Source: Pycnopodia helianthoides (lineage: Eukaryota > Echinodermata > Asteroidea > Forcipulatida > Asteriidae). From it: a stretch of DNA of 64,000 nt. Location: NCBI GenBank assembly GCA_032158295.1, contig CM063244.1, forward strand, positions 8,202,055-8,266,054, written 5' to 3'. Position numbers and translations under genes: made by a program. Below are positions 46,692 through 58,900 of this stretch, piece by piece; the first letter of the stretch is position 1, and each line of letters starts with the position of its first letter. The notes beneath the pieces are model-generated. The model made no database searches. It saw nothing but the letters and a program-made list of their open reading frames with translations, and was not told where the DNA came from.

Positions 46692-48160
46692 AACTCCCCC
46701 TCCATTATCGATCGATAACCTTTGACCAATGAGCGAGAAGGAGAGGAAAATAACTGCTGACGTCCTGAGTTCGTTTCGGCTGATTGGCTCAAACAAAATG
46801 CAAGCTGTTGATGAGCAAAATGGCGCCTTGACAAAACAATTCGGTGATTGGTTGGTTCTCTCTGATGGCATCGACGGCTGAGCTGGGCTTGAAATGAAGA
46901 ATCTGGACACATTGGAACAGTTTACGAAGTTTTAATGGTCTACATGCAAAGTAAAATTATAAATACATAAAGAGTTATACATTAATATGCGAAGTAAATT
47001 AACATATTCATGAGATAGTATGTGATGTCAGAGCAAGGAACGGGTACAGTTTCTCTGTTGAATTTTGTGTATTTGTCTATATCTTATTACCTGAATGGTC
47101 TTGCTTGTGATGTGTTTATAAGTGTACATTTATTTGCAGGATTTGCATTGTGACACAATATTGCATGCTGTTCACAACAATTTGAATTCTGTTGTGATCG
47201 TTACAGACAAAAATCGCTCAATGTGTCAGAAGCAATTCATTTTGTTTCAACCTGCAAGAACACTCAGCTTCACTGAAATAATTGTCACAAGATAATGTAC
47301 ATTATCAACTCAGTTTACGAGTATGACTGTGCGCAAGTAACCGAGGACTTCCTAATTTCATCTACTTATTATGATATCGAGCGATTAAGTGTTGCTTTCC
47401 GTTGCCATCATAAAAGGACTTTGAGGTCGGTGTGTTTTTGTATTATGTGGAAAAACAGAATAACATACTTAGCGAAAACCTGCACATCAAATTATAAGGG
47501 AAACAACGGTACCATTGTTTTTACCTCACATTAAAAATGGACGACGGAATACTTTTGGCTACGCTGCTTGACAGAAGATTTACCAGGTAAAATCCATTGT
47601 GCTTGAAAATGTGCGCATGCTCAAAACTACATAAACAATTGAAGTTTCCATAATGTCTGCTCTGCTGCCACCCTGCTTTTCAAAGTTCAATTTTCGGGTG
47701 CAACTCGAATATGGCTACTGACGATTATAATCACACTTGAAAAAAATGTATGTGTTAAATATTATGTATATATATTTTGTTAATGTGCTTCAAGAACCAG
47801 TGGTTAGGCCTATTGTCAGTTTCTGTGCAAAATTATATTATCATGGCTCTTTAATGGGTTTCTATTGAAAGAAGCGGTACGATGTTAATTTGGCTCTTGG
47901 CCAATAAGAGAGTGTTAATAATACCACTTAAATCTAGATTGATGATGTAGGCTTAAAAGGGATTAGCCAATCTTAATCCAGCGGATTTCCACATCACTCT
48001 TAAATTAATCCGGAGTCGTCTTGTCGACAGCTTATCAAAAGGGTTTTCAATGCATTCTAGAATTTGATTACTTTGGGTTTATGACTGATTGTAAAAATAC
48101 TTTTGCGATGTCATTGGGGTGAGTTGTTTCATGGCAATTTTTTCTCTCAAAATGTTTTAA

Positions 48161-49338
48161 AAGTAGGGTCATACTTTGGTTTTTTGTCAACGTAATCTTG
48201 TTTTAAAGGTAACATCATAAGGAAAGACACAATGAATGTTACATTTGGAAGTTTCAGCTGAATACAGTGTCTATACTTGCTGAGAAAACAAGATCAAACT
48301 GTCATTATATTTTCACACGAACGTCGAATCCATCACGCTTAGCGATGTGACAGCGGGGGGGTGGCGCATCTCTGGTCGCAGCATTCGCGAAGGAACATTA
48401 ACCCTCAGAAACGATTTCATGCATGAATCGTTTCTCAGATTCCAGTGTTTTGGGGTGAAAACATTATCCAAACCATTATTACTTCGAAGGGAATCCTTTC
48501 TCCAAAAAAGAGAACAAAGCTGTAGTGCTTTTCACCAAGTAACTTCGAAGGGAATCCTTTCTCCAAAAAAAAGAGACAAAAGCTGCAGTGCTTTTCACCA
48601 AGTAACTTCGAAGAGAATCTTTCTCAAATAGTCAAAGCTGCAGTGCTTTTCACCAAGTAACTTCGAAGAGAATCCTTTCTCAAAATAGTCAAAGCTGCAG
48701 TGCTTTTCACCAAGTAACTTCGAAGAGAATCCTTTCTCAAAATAGTCAAAGCTGCAGTGCTTTTCACCAAGTAACTTCGAAGAGAATCCTTTCTCAAAAT
48801 AGTCAAAGCTGCAGTGCTTTTCACCAAGTAACTTCGAAGAGAATCCTTTCTCAAAATAGTCAAAGCTGCAGTGCTTTTCACCAAGTAACTTCGAAGAGAA
48901 TCCTTTCTCAAAATAGTCAAAGCTGCAGTGCTTTTCACCAAGTAACTTCGAAGAGAATCCTTTCTCAAAATAGTCAAAGCTGCAGTGCTTTTCACCAAGT
49001 AACTTCGAAGAGAATCCTTTCTCAAAATAGTCAAAGCTGCAGTGCTTTTCACCAAGTAACTTCGAAGAGAATCCTTTACTCAAAATAGTCAAAGCTGCAG
49101 TGCTTTTCACCAAGTAACTTCGAAGAGAATCCTTTCTCAAAATAGTCAAAGCTGCAGTGCTTTTCACCAAGTAACTTCGAAGAGAATCCTTTCTCAAAAA
49201 AGTCAAAGCTGCAGTGCTTTTCACCAAGTAACTTCGAAGAGAATCCTTTCTCAAAATAGTCAAAGCTGCAGTGCTTTTCACCAAGTAAGTGGTTATGGTT
49301 ATTAATCTTTGGAGCACTTACCAATGCATGACCCTACC
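48161..49338. mobile_element. TTAA-type MITE, copy F, swollen by an internal minisatellite
   Basis: TTAA|AAGTAGGGTCATACTTTGG at 48157 and CCAATGCATGACCCTACC|TTAA at 49342 are inverted ends. The central hairpin CAGAAACGATTTCATGCATG / AATCGTTTCTCAG matches the family design. The copy is about 1.2 kb instead of about 0.37 kb because of the tandem array in its right half. Confidence 0.78.
48480..49290 (+). repeat. 57-bp minisatellite (about 13 copies)
   Basis: The unit AAGTAACTTCGAAGAGAATC + CTTTCTCAAAATAGTCAAAG + CTGCAGTGCTTTTCACC is repeated with almost no change. The first two units differ (CTCCAAAAAAGAGA). 57 is divisible by three, so several frames stay open (240, 143 and 82 codons on the minus strand). 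These are not genes. The unit derives from the MITE interior, as in 19723-19790. Confidence 0.93.
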
Positions 49339-49985
49339 TTAAAATAACAAGTAATACTCAACAAGGAAAACTGACTGGGTAAAGTTGAATCAAATTTTAG
49401 GATAAGAAAGAGAAAAACAATCCCAACGAAGAACCAAAAACACACAAGGAACGGTAAAATTCTATTTTTTATGTTATGTTTTATTGTCGATTGATTTGTT
49501 TACTTGATTTGGCCCAAGATCTTGAATTTAATTTGATGTTTCCAAAAAATGCGGACAGTTTTTAAAAGAAGCAATTGTCAAACAAATTTGTATTGAATGT
49601 TTATAATTCTTCAATATTGCATAATCAAGTGATAATTATCAATGCTGTACATTTCCTTTAAAAGTAGAGAGAGATGACGTTGAGATACGAAACTGTATAA
49701 AATTTCAATAAATATCATGATTATAAAATATATTTTTGGTAAGCAGAGACAAACATTGTACATTTTGTTATCATTTTGTAAAAGAAAAAAAAACTTTGTC
49801 AACTTTTAATTAATCATGATTGGTGAGTAAACAATCAAACAACAATGTATAACTGGAACACGATTTCGTTGTATTGTGTCATCCTTTCAGATAGTAATTC
49901 GATTTATAGTTCAAAAGTTTTTTTAGCAGGCAATGTTGGTCATTTTGGGGTGAGAGCGTGTTTACATTTTGATGCGCTTGGTTAA

Positions 49986-50318
49986 AGGCCCTGTACACTA
50001 TTGGTAAGATCGAAAAACACAATGTTCACAGATTCACACATAACTTACATGATTTAAAGTAAGTAATGGTAGAAAGGGTTCCTTAAAATATTTCTGCCTA
50101 AAATGCTATCGTTTCTGAGAAACGAGTAAAACAATAGTAATTATCGCGCGCGATAATTTGAAAAGACTGAAAACACATAGATCTCTTTTCACTATTTTCT
50201 CGTGACCTCGATGACCAATTGAGCTCAAACTTTCACAGGTTTGTTTGTTCATGCATATGTTTAATCACACAAAATGTGGACACTGATTTTGAGCTGTTAC
50301 CAAAAGTGTACAATACCT
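49986..50318. mobile_element. TTAA-type MITE, copy G
   Basis: TTAA|AGGCCCTGTACACTATTGGT at the left and ACCAAAAGTGTACAATACCT|TTAA at the right. The interior TTTTCTCGTGACCTCGATGA is shared with copies B, E and the relic at 23965-24085. Confidence 0.86.
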
Positions 50319-51653
50319 TTAAATCTCATGACAGTAGAACAGAGACAAAAAAATACACTTTCTGTTCTCATTTCAAAATATTTCTTTTTATCGGATGACA
50401 TCATTTTTACATACTCCTACTTTTTGGGACAATGATACCAGAGCTGTGTATAGAGACAGAGTGGCGACATGGAGGGACGAGTTGTCTTTGGTCACGTGGC
50501 TGCTCAACGCCATTTTCGGTCCAATGAGCGCAACCCATGGGCAGTCTAGGTCTGTGTGCACATGTGCGTTTGGGGGACAGAAAATGGCTTCAAGTCGCAA
50601 GTTCTCGCAACTGTGCGAGTCTCGCGCGTATTCGAACATTGGGACCCTATAAAAGTGCTTGAGTTTGTTTCATTCACGCGTAAAAGCAACGTACGTGGAC
50701 TATATTTTCAACTGTGAAAAAATGTATGTTGCTGAGAAGGGTATTGGGTCCCATTATATCCACTTTTCACCCCCACCCCAGATGGTGGTCATTGAACTGA
50801 AAAACTAGAGAGACAATAACCTCACGGCCCACTGCCTAAAATGGTCCAAAAAATGTTCCACAACGTGCGGGACTTAGGTCTGTACACAGCTCTGGCTGAC
50901 CATCGTCAGTGGCATGAAGCTCTTGGAAATGTCATCCCAAAAGCTAGTTTAAGAATCATACAACCTAACGGATGATTGGAGGGCATAGCCCGCGTACACG
51001 TATGACGAGGCTCGACCTTTGACCGTTACTAAGGGTCCAGTTGAGCGTCCTTTTCTAGTTTGGCCAGTCGTGACGTTGTAGGAGTTCGGGGCGGGGGAGG
51101 CTTTCTCTGCAAAAAAGAGAGGGGGGGTTCATAAAATAAGATTGAGCTTGACTGGATTGCGGTATAGACTTATAGATCATGTTCCTTTATTTACAAAACG
51201 ACTGACCTGGGCCATTTTCAGACAATTTTCTTGCATGCAGGCGAGATTGCTCCAAAGTTGACATCAAACGGTAACCAATTCCCACCGTCCAACAACAAGT
51301 AATGTCAAAATAAAAGCCGAACAATGTTGATCTGAAAGCATATATTACAAGACCATCGTCACGAAATGTAAGATGTCCTCTTTTTTTCTCCAACTGAAAT
51401 GACTGTGTGCACTTTGTGCCTGCCTGCCAAAAGTCCGGAATGTGTGTGTCTTTCATTTTGTGAAGATGAATGACAAGAGTCATGTTGTCTATACCGCAGT
51501 CACTGAGGCTTCAAGTAGATAGGGGAAGAAGGCGTTAACGGTCCCCGGGGGCTTCTCCTGTCAGATTGTGGCTTGCTCACTCGGGGTTTTTGAGGGAGGG
51601 GGGCGGGGGTTCATCGTCAACTTCCTCAGGCTTCCTACCCGCTTCGGGTCGAC

Positions 51654-51782
51654 ATGAGATATTTTTACAAGAAGGTGATGATTGAGGGCGCTATGGCGCA
51701 AGCCCTGGCGGCTCTGGCGTTTGGGTTTATCGCGTGCGGCAGACCACGGGGTCCGTGTTATTACTCCGTTGCACACTGCTGA
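51654..51782 (+). CDS. Small ORF with hydrophobic segment (unproven)
   Basis: ATG 51654 to TGA 51782 encodes 42 residues, starting MRYFYKKVM, with a hydrophobic stretch AMAQALAALAFGFIACG and a Cys-containing end. The surrounding sequence is unusually GC-rich and is preceded by AACTTCCTCAG. No family is recognised. It may be chance. Confidence 0.12.
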   Translation: MRYFYKKVMIEGAMAQALAALAFGFIACGRPRGPCYYSVAHC

Positions 51783-52786
51783 ATGAAAACTCAATTATTG
51801 AAGTGGCGCGCGAAGGCCTGCCAGGACTGGGAAAGGAACTTGTTAATCTTATCAAGTCCAAGAAAGTTTAAAGGAATGTTCCATGGCTTGCATGTATTGA
51901 TCGGGGGGAAAAAGTTTGATAATTGTTTAATCTAAAAGCTTACAAACTTGATTCTAGTACCACTTGCAGAGATTTCCGTCAGAAATACCTGGAACATTTC
52001 CCCATAACTTCAGCTTATATTTCGTTTTGGCAAATCAAAGTATATGCTAAAACAGTGTTGGCGAAAATTCCTGCATGCAGCTTTTCGGATCGAAGAGAAG
52101 ACAAAAACAGCCGCGTAAGGGTAATTTTGACAACGAATCTCAGCCGTTGCTGACTGATGCGTTCGTTGGAAACAATTTGAATGAATCCCACTCCCCATCA
52201 CACCATGGATACCCACCTTTAATGCATGCTACATACAGCCAAGTGGGTTATTTTTTAGTCAAGTCCGTATACTGGTTTAACCCAATGGATTGACTGCCCT
52301 CCCCTAGTCCCCGGGCCCCCTATCCAACCCTATTTCTCTTTTTTTAAATAGACCCCCTTGTGCGCCCGCCATGGCAGCCAGCCGGCTGATGTCAAACAAT
52401 GGAAACGTGCACGTGGGTACTCGTCACGCACAACTCTCAGCCAATGACAGATCTCGCTTCGGCACCTGATGAGTGAAGGCGTTGAGATTATGGCGTCGTA
52501 TGCGCATGGGCTTATTAGTGAAAAATACGGTTATAACATCATTTCCGTGTTCGTCCCAGTTTCAAGGAAACAAAAAATGCGCTCTGAAAAGGGACATCAA
52601 AATGAATGCTGATTAGCTGGAGTTTTTGATGATCAGTGGCCACAATTCATGGAGCTGTTTATTCGAGGGAAACAGAATGCCGATGACGGAAATATCTCTA
52701 GCTTACATACACAGCCTGTCGGCTAGAATCATGGTATCCACGCTAATACACACGCGGTGACCCGCTTTGTACAAATTATTCATTGT

Positions 52787-52792
52787 TTTATT
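52787..52792 (-). other. Polyadenylation signal of the SHIPPO-repeat gene
   Basis: AATAAA on the minus strand, about 70 bases downstream of the TAA stop at 52861. It is the only canonical signal close to the stop. Confidence 0.6.
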
Positions 52793-52860
52793 GCGCCGAG
52801 CAATAATATGATATAAGTAACTTAGCCCAGTTTAACTGCTTTGTGAAATGGGGGTACGGG

Positions 52861-52982
52861 TTAATTAAGAAATGGGTTTTCCCCACTTGTGGTTTTGCTC
52901 CATCGCTTGGTCATGCTATATTTAGGCCCGTCGTTGGTGTCAAGACTTGGGTTGTACACAGTAGGCCCAGGATTCTCGTTCT
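52861..52982 (-). CDS. SHIPPO gene exon 9 (terminal)
   Basis: Encodes NENPGPTVYNPSL through GPKYSMTKRWSK and ends GENPFLN, TAA. Acceptor CCCCCAACAG, entered in phase 1 from exon 8 (split Lys codon). Confidence 0.88.
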
Positions 52983-55900
52983 CTGTTGGGGGAGGGGGGA
53001 ATAAACACAACATTGTATGATAGGATATGTTACTTTCTGAATACTTCTTCTTAATCCAAGTCTTTCCGAGCTTGTTGGTGTGATAACGAAGCATCTCGTG
53101 GGGGGGGTACACTCATCATCTCAGAGGGGGTAACAGCAAAGGAATGATGTGCTATTCGAGGTGAAACCCAGAAGCACGTGAGGCCAACTTACGTCAATTC
53201 CTAAAAGAAAAACTTTCGGCCACAAACCGCCGACTCTTCCTCTCTGTACAGTGTAAAGGTAGAATGCCACTGCGTAATGGTTGCTGATAGAGCTGTTAAT
53301 AAACTAGTGACAGCTGTCGACCAGTTTGTTTGTTTTTATTTTGTAGTAGAGGTTATTCACGATTTTGCACCCCGTGTATCCCTTCAATTCAAATCAATAC
53401 AAAACTCAAAATTATTTCCACGCTTCATGAAAGTTTCTGAACAATACATAACAACAAAATGAATTTAAGAAGTAACCATAAACTCAGATTTACAAGATAT
53501 TTTTGTCTTCAGTGTTTTCTTCTGGTAGAGCCTCTAAATCGAGGGTGGCTTTTAGCCTTGTTTGGGACGAACTTGCATAGGTTTTGGGGTTTCTTTTTAT
53601 AAGTAGGGCCAAGCCTATATGGAGGCATCTTGTAGAAGCCGGGGCTTGTGAGATGCCTGATGGACAGACAAACAACGTAAACAGGAACAAGAACGTACAG
53701 ACAAATAGGTTAAACAGACAGAAATGAAAAAGATATCGACAAATAAGTATAATAACGTAAAAAGAGAACATTTTGCTGACTGGCCATAATGAGAACAAAA
53801 CGCAACAGCTTAAAATGTTTCATGGGCAAAAAAATAGCCAGCAAAATTTCTCCATCAAAGTTGAAACGTGTCTATATTATGACGGTACTCTGTCAGCCTC
53901 AGTCTTGATTATTTTGAAAACATTCATGAATGTTCAAGACTGTTTTGTACGGGGAAAGACGCACTACTCAGTACTCACTGTTGGGTGGATAGCAGCGTTT
54001 CGCCATTGAGAAGTCTGGCGCCTTCTTTCCGTCTGGTCGGTGGTTGACGCGAATTTCATAATGGTTTGCCCCGGGTACGTCATCTAATAATGATATAAAG
54101 TAATCCATGTTCATAAAATGAACTTTCTTTTAAAACATTTCTGCTAGAAGGTTATCGTGTTTATACCCATGTTATGTTAAACCTACTTTCTGTGATTCTT
54201 TCCCAGTTTTAAATCGAGAAAAAATACTTCAATTTGTTATTTTCTTTTCCCTATATTCAACCCTTTTTTTCACGCGTGTTTGCAAGTTTTGGAAGCCTGT
54301 AGTTGGCTTGGGTCTCTGTAGTACATTGCTTGAACGTGAAGGAAACATTAAAACGCAAACTTTAAACGAACCCCGGGGGACTTGCACAGCAGTCTATTTT
54401 CATGCAGTGACAAGTTAGTCTGGTAACGGCTGGATAACCATACGGGTAGTGGCGGATCCACGTGCGGGGGCGCCATTTGTCGCAATTGATCCAACGTATG
54501 CATAATGGCGGTTGGACGGAGAAGTGCTTCCAAGCCCCGGTAGGTTACTCTCAGCATACACCCAACCCCACCCCGGTAATTGGCCCTAAATCCCCAGCAA
54601 AATCTCCCGATCCGGCCCTTTAAAGGAGTGCCGTGGACCTAACTTTTAAATTTTCTTTCATCAAACTCACTTGTCTTTGGCTTTGGTCTGGACCCCATGG
54701 AGAAGGCAGGGTTATCGTTATCCGTGAACTTCTTCTCGCTGTGGTAAGTCCCTGGTCCCGGTGTGGGATCAAGCGCTGCCGGTAATGAAGCAACAGTCAA
54801 TGTCAGTTTCGATTGGATTATTACTTTACGTTTTAGTGCATGAACTGCAATAGAACGGTTGAATAAACCTTATGCAATGACGTCATCACACCGCCATTTT
54901 AGATGTACAAAAGGATGAATGGAAAACGAAAATGAGCAACCTCCTTTTGACCCGTAACCGAGGGCGCCCTACTCAAATGATCATGGGCATCAGGTCTATA
55001 CGTTTTGAATGCCCTTGCTTGATATCAAAGAATGATAACATCATACGCTGTTATCACACTTAAAAATGTAAGATTACGTATACTTCTTCCATTGAGCTGT
55101 GTACACTTTGTGCCTGCAGGAAGTCCAGGCTCTGTTGCTTCTTTTGTAAACGAACAATGTCATGAAGAGTAAATATGTAAATATGGTCGTTCAAACGTCA
55201 GTGACGTCATCACACGATAAATCTTGCTGACGCCATTTTGGAAGTCCGATATCCCCATGTTGTAGGTAATGTGCATGCATTTCGACTCCCAATTGGCCAG
55301 CACTGGACAGACAGCCGCGTGTGACGTCAGTGGAAGGGTCATTGGGAAACGTTGGCGTTATTCTTCGTTCATCCCAACGCAAGAACTGCATTACTTTAAG
55401 AATAGGGCACAAAATACAGTCGTCATTGTACAAACCTTGCACGGGGTACTGCAATACATCGGGAAAGCAGGGCTTGCAGAATTTCCTACATGAAAACTTG
55501 GAGGCTTTTGGTAGGGTACCATCGGAGGGTTTGTAATGCGCTGGGCTTGGCCAGGTCTTCACTGTAAATAATTCGCAAACAAAATTCCAAAATAATGTTT
55601 TCTTCAAAAAATCAAGATTTCTTACAAAATAGAGATTTACCCGTGATGTGTGTGTCCCCCCTGCGGTAAATTTAACATGGGCTGAAGGAGGTTGATTCAA
55701 AAGAGGGCGCTAGCTTTAAAGAAAATTATCTGAATCTGAAACTGAAATGTGTACACGATTCACCGTGTGGGGGGGGGGGGAGTTGTGGACACAGAATTTC
55801 ATGCCACAATCTGGCACCATATCCCGAAGGACGTTGGCTCCACCAATTACCACTCTCCACTCATGCCTGTCTTGCGCTCTTCGATGTGCCAGGTATTAGA

Positions 55901-58900
55901 AGGTGCTGTTAGCAACGATATTGTTTTTCCATCTCTTCCTTGGCCTACCCGTCTATTTTTATATTCTATAAGCACGATGTCTTTTGGAAGTCTGCTGTTT
56001 TCCATTCTCACTATGTGGCCAAACCAGGGCCCAGTTTTATAGAGCTGCTTAAGCAGAAAATATTGCTTTAAAATGTTCTGCTCAGCAGAAATAAGCAGGA
56101 TGCCAGTCACAATTTGTACATGTGACATGGTAGTTTGGTTGGTAACCTTATTTTTGTAAGCATAATTTTGTTGTGCTTAAGCAGCTATGAAATTGGGTTC
56201 AGGCAAGTTGTGTCTTGTATAGACTGATGGGCGAAGAGGTGATTAACTTTGGTGGGTTTACCACCCGCTCATTCTCTCCTACACGCCTCTTCGTTTCGCA
56301 CCTTGTCTTGCCAAGATATGCTCGGGGTTTTGCGGTGGCACACCGGTAAAAATGTGTGTGGTGCCCCAAAAGGAGTTGGTTGTCTTCTTTTCTCCCACCC
56401 CTTCCCTCTGTTTGTTTGTTTGTTGTTGTTGTTGTTGTTGTTGTTGTGTTTGGGGGGTCTTCTTTTTCCGTTTTGTTATGGTGAATTTAACATACAGTTT
56501 GTCGTATGCAATCATAGGAGTATGAAATCAGTTTCATTCTGTGGATTCGGACACTCACGTGTTGGTGAGAATGGCCGGTAAGTGATGCAGGCGAAGGCGG
56601 CATGTGAGTTTTTCAGCGGGTCCCTCAGAGTGTACGTGTTGGGACTTGGAACCCAGTATTCTGATGAAGACAAAGACACAAAGTTTAGAAATGTTATTTA
56701 TCGCTTAATAATCTGAAGCAGAAACCCAGAGACGATCCAAAAGATTTCCACCTGTCACCACCCAAAATTAAGTTGAAATATTAATTGCACCACTTCGTTA
56801 AATTGTAGGAACTAACAGAAACATATTAAATGTTAAAGGATTTTTTTACAGCTCACTGGCAAACGTTAAATTTGTCATACTTTCAAAATGTGCCCAAATT
56901 TTTCTTGGATCATTTGAATCTAAATCAAACACAGCCGCACCTGTGCATCTTTTGATGACTACAGGGGACCAATGCTGTTGTACAATGGCGCACAGCAGAA
57001 AATATTAACTTCTGGGGGGAAAAAAACCATGTCCTATGTATCGTTTATGACTGTATGGTTATCCTTTAGTTTTTTTTACTTGGCACAACAATTTGTTGAG
57101 CACTTTTTCTGCCCCAACATGCCATGGATTTCGGCCCAGTCTTTGCCCGCAAACGTGACGCTTACTCTGTTGCAGAGGTTGACGGCTTCTGATCGCCATG
57201 GCAACGCCTTTGCCCATGGTAGTTCCAACATCGTATACGTTTGGTGCTGGGTAATCCGTCACTTCAAGAAAAAGGAAAGCATAAAGTGACTTGAGTTTAT
57301 TACCGAAGACGGTCGCTTTGCTGTTGCTTTTGTTGGGATGTCGTTCACTGTTTCCCCTTGTTCGTTGTATATAAATTGAGTACAAGTTTAGCGTTAACAT
57401 CCAAGGAACTTTTGTGCTAATCAAATCTGACGTAATAGGTTTATGTGTGTTTGTAAAAGACGGAATAGTAGAATAGCACGCATGCAGCATCGTCAGCAGT
57501 TCAGCATTCTCCTGAAGACGAGCAGAGTATACTGTTTTACATAATTATTAGCGAGCACTCCTAACACAAGAGATTTATACGTCATGGTTGTACCCGCAAG
57601 TTTACTAGCTATAATTACCTCATTTACTGTATTTTTACAAAAATTTAAATGTTTTGTTGCTGTTTTTGTTGTTGTTTGTTTGTTTTATTATCAGTTTACT
57701 TGAATGTAGGATTATGCCAGTGGCAGCCAATGATTGTCCGATAAGTTGTTGTTGTTGTCTCTTCTTTGGAGAAAAAATGTGAGAATTCAGCTGCTGAACG
57801 GTTTTAATTCTGCGATTGTTAATGTATGTCATTGCAAGAAACGGTTTCTCTTTGTGTTCGCATCGTCACCTTGTTGCCATTTGGCGGGGAGCCTCTTCGA
57901 CAGGGAGTAGGCTGGTCCCTGCTGTCCTTCCTGGATGGTATATCCAGCCGGTCCGGTACCTAGAGTCTTATTACAGACTTTCCGGCTAATACCGAATGAT
58001 TTATGAATTCCTTTGTTGAGGAGATCCAGCTCGGGATTATAGCTATTTGGGCCTGGTGTCTGTACACCTGGATTTTTTTGGGGGGAAGAACAAAAAAAAA
58101 TGCAATTATTATATTGTGTAGTGTGACATCATGGTATGAATAGTACTCTACAAAAAAGAAAATACTTATGACAATGAGAAATGAATAAGTATTACTACAT
58201 TGGCCCATCATTTACTTGTTTAACTTTTGTCGTTGGTACTTTAGAATTTTGTTTGATTGTCTGAGCCTTATTAAGATGTTGTAAAATTCGTGCCATCATT
58301 TTGCAATTGAGCAAAAGGCAATTTTAAAAAATGTTCAAACAATTCCAGTCCGAATAGTCTTCTTCTTCTATGCTACAAGAACCAAACAAATTATTTTTCT
58401 TCTCAGTTTACGTCACATTATTCACTAACGGTCACCATTTCATTTACAGTGAGCCACCTTGCTGTCCTGGACTCATCGTCCAATAACTTGACAAATTCTA
58501 ACAAATTAGGCTTAATATTCCCAAGATTAACTCGGACTTGCACGTTAAACATAATTTTTTGGCGCGACTATACTTAGGCGTAATTCCTGAAGTTGTGACT
58601 CTTCCCCAAACCGATGTAAACTATGATCTCTTCGGGGTCAACACTTGGTGGCGCACTGTTTTGAGAATCGCTGCGAGAGAAACCGCGTCTAATTCAAGTG
58701 ACTTCTGTCACTGCTGATGTTGCCATCGGCAGCCACGATAAATTTGAAAGTTATTTGCTCTTTGCACGGATCTGCCATGTGCGTGTAGAGTCTCGACTTC
58801 ATTCTTTATTTGTTTTGATGGATGAAGGTGTCGTTACATTAGAGTTACATAATGCTTATATAATCACTGCTGTCCCCAATTAGAGGCTCTACACGCAAAA

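Larger units (their letters stand above)
46692..52786. other. Region between the convergent genes
   Basis: The receptor 3' UTR must start here, but no strong polyadenylation signal was recognised close to the stop. It then holds a TTAA-type element with an internal minisatellite (48161-49338), another TTAA-type element (49986-50318), a segment flanked by CCAGAGCTGTGTA and TACACAGCTCTGG (50431-50903), G-rich runs near 51060-51130 and 51590-51610, a small ORF at 51654-51782, and a piece of the AAGATGGCGG family (52360-52460). Confidence 0.6.

Noticed and set aside
46436..46912. Minus-strand ORFs of 158 and 129 codons
   Set aside because: They are antisense shadows of the GC-rich receptor tail exon and its 3' flank.
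48595..49324. Minus-strand ORFs of 240, 143 and 82 codons with a repeated LLGEKHCSFDYFEKGF motif
   Set aside because: They are translations of a 57-bp minisatellite whose period is divisible by three, inside a MITE. Two different frames are equally open.
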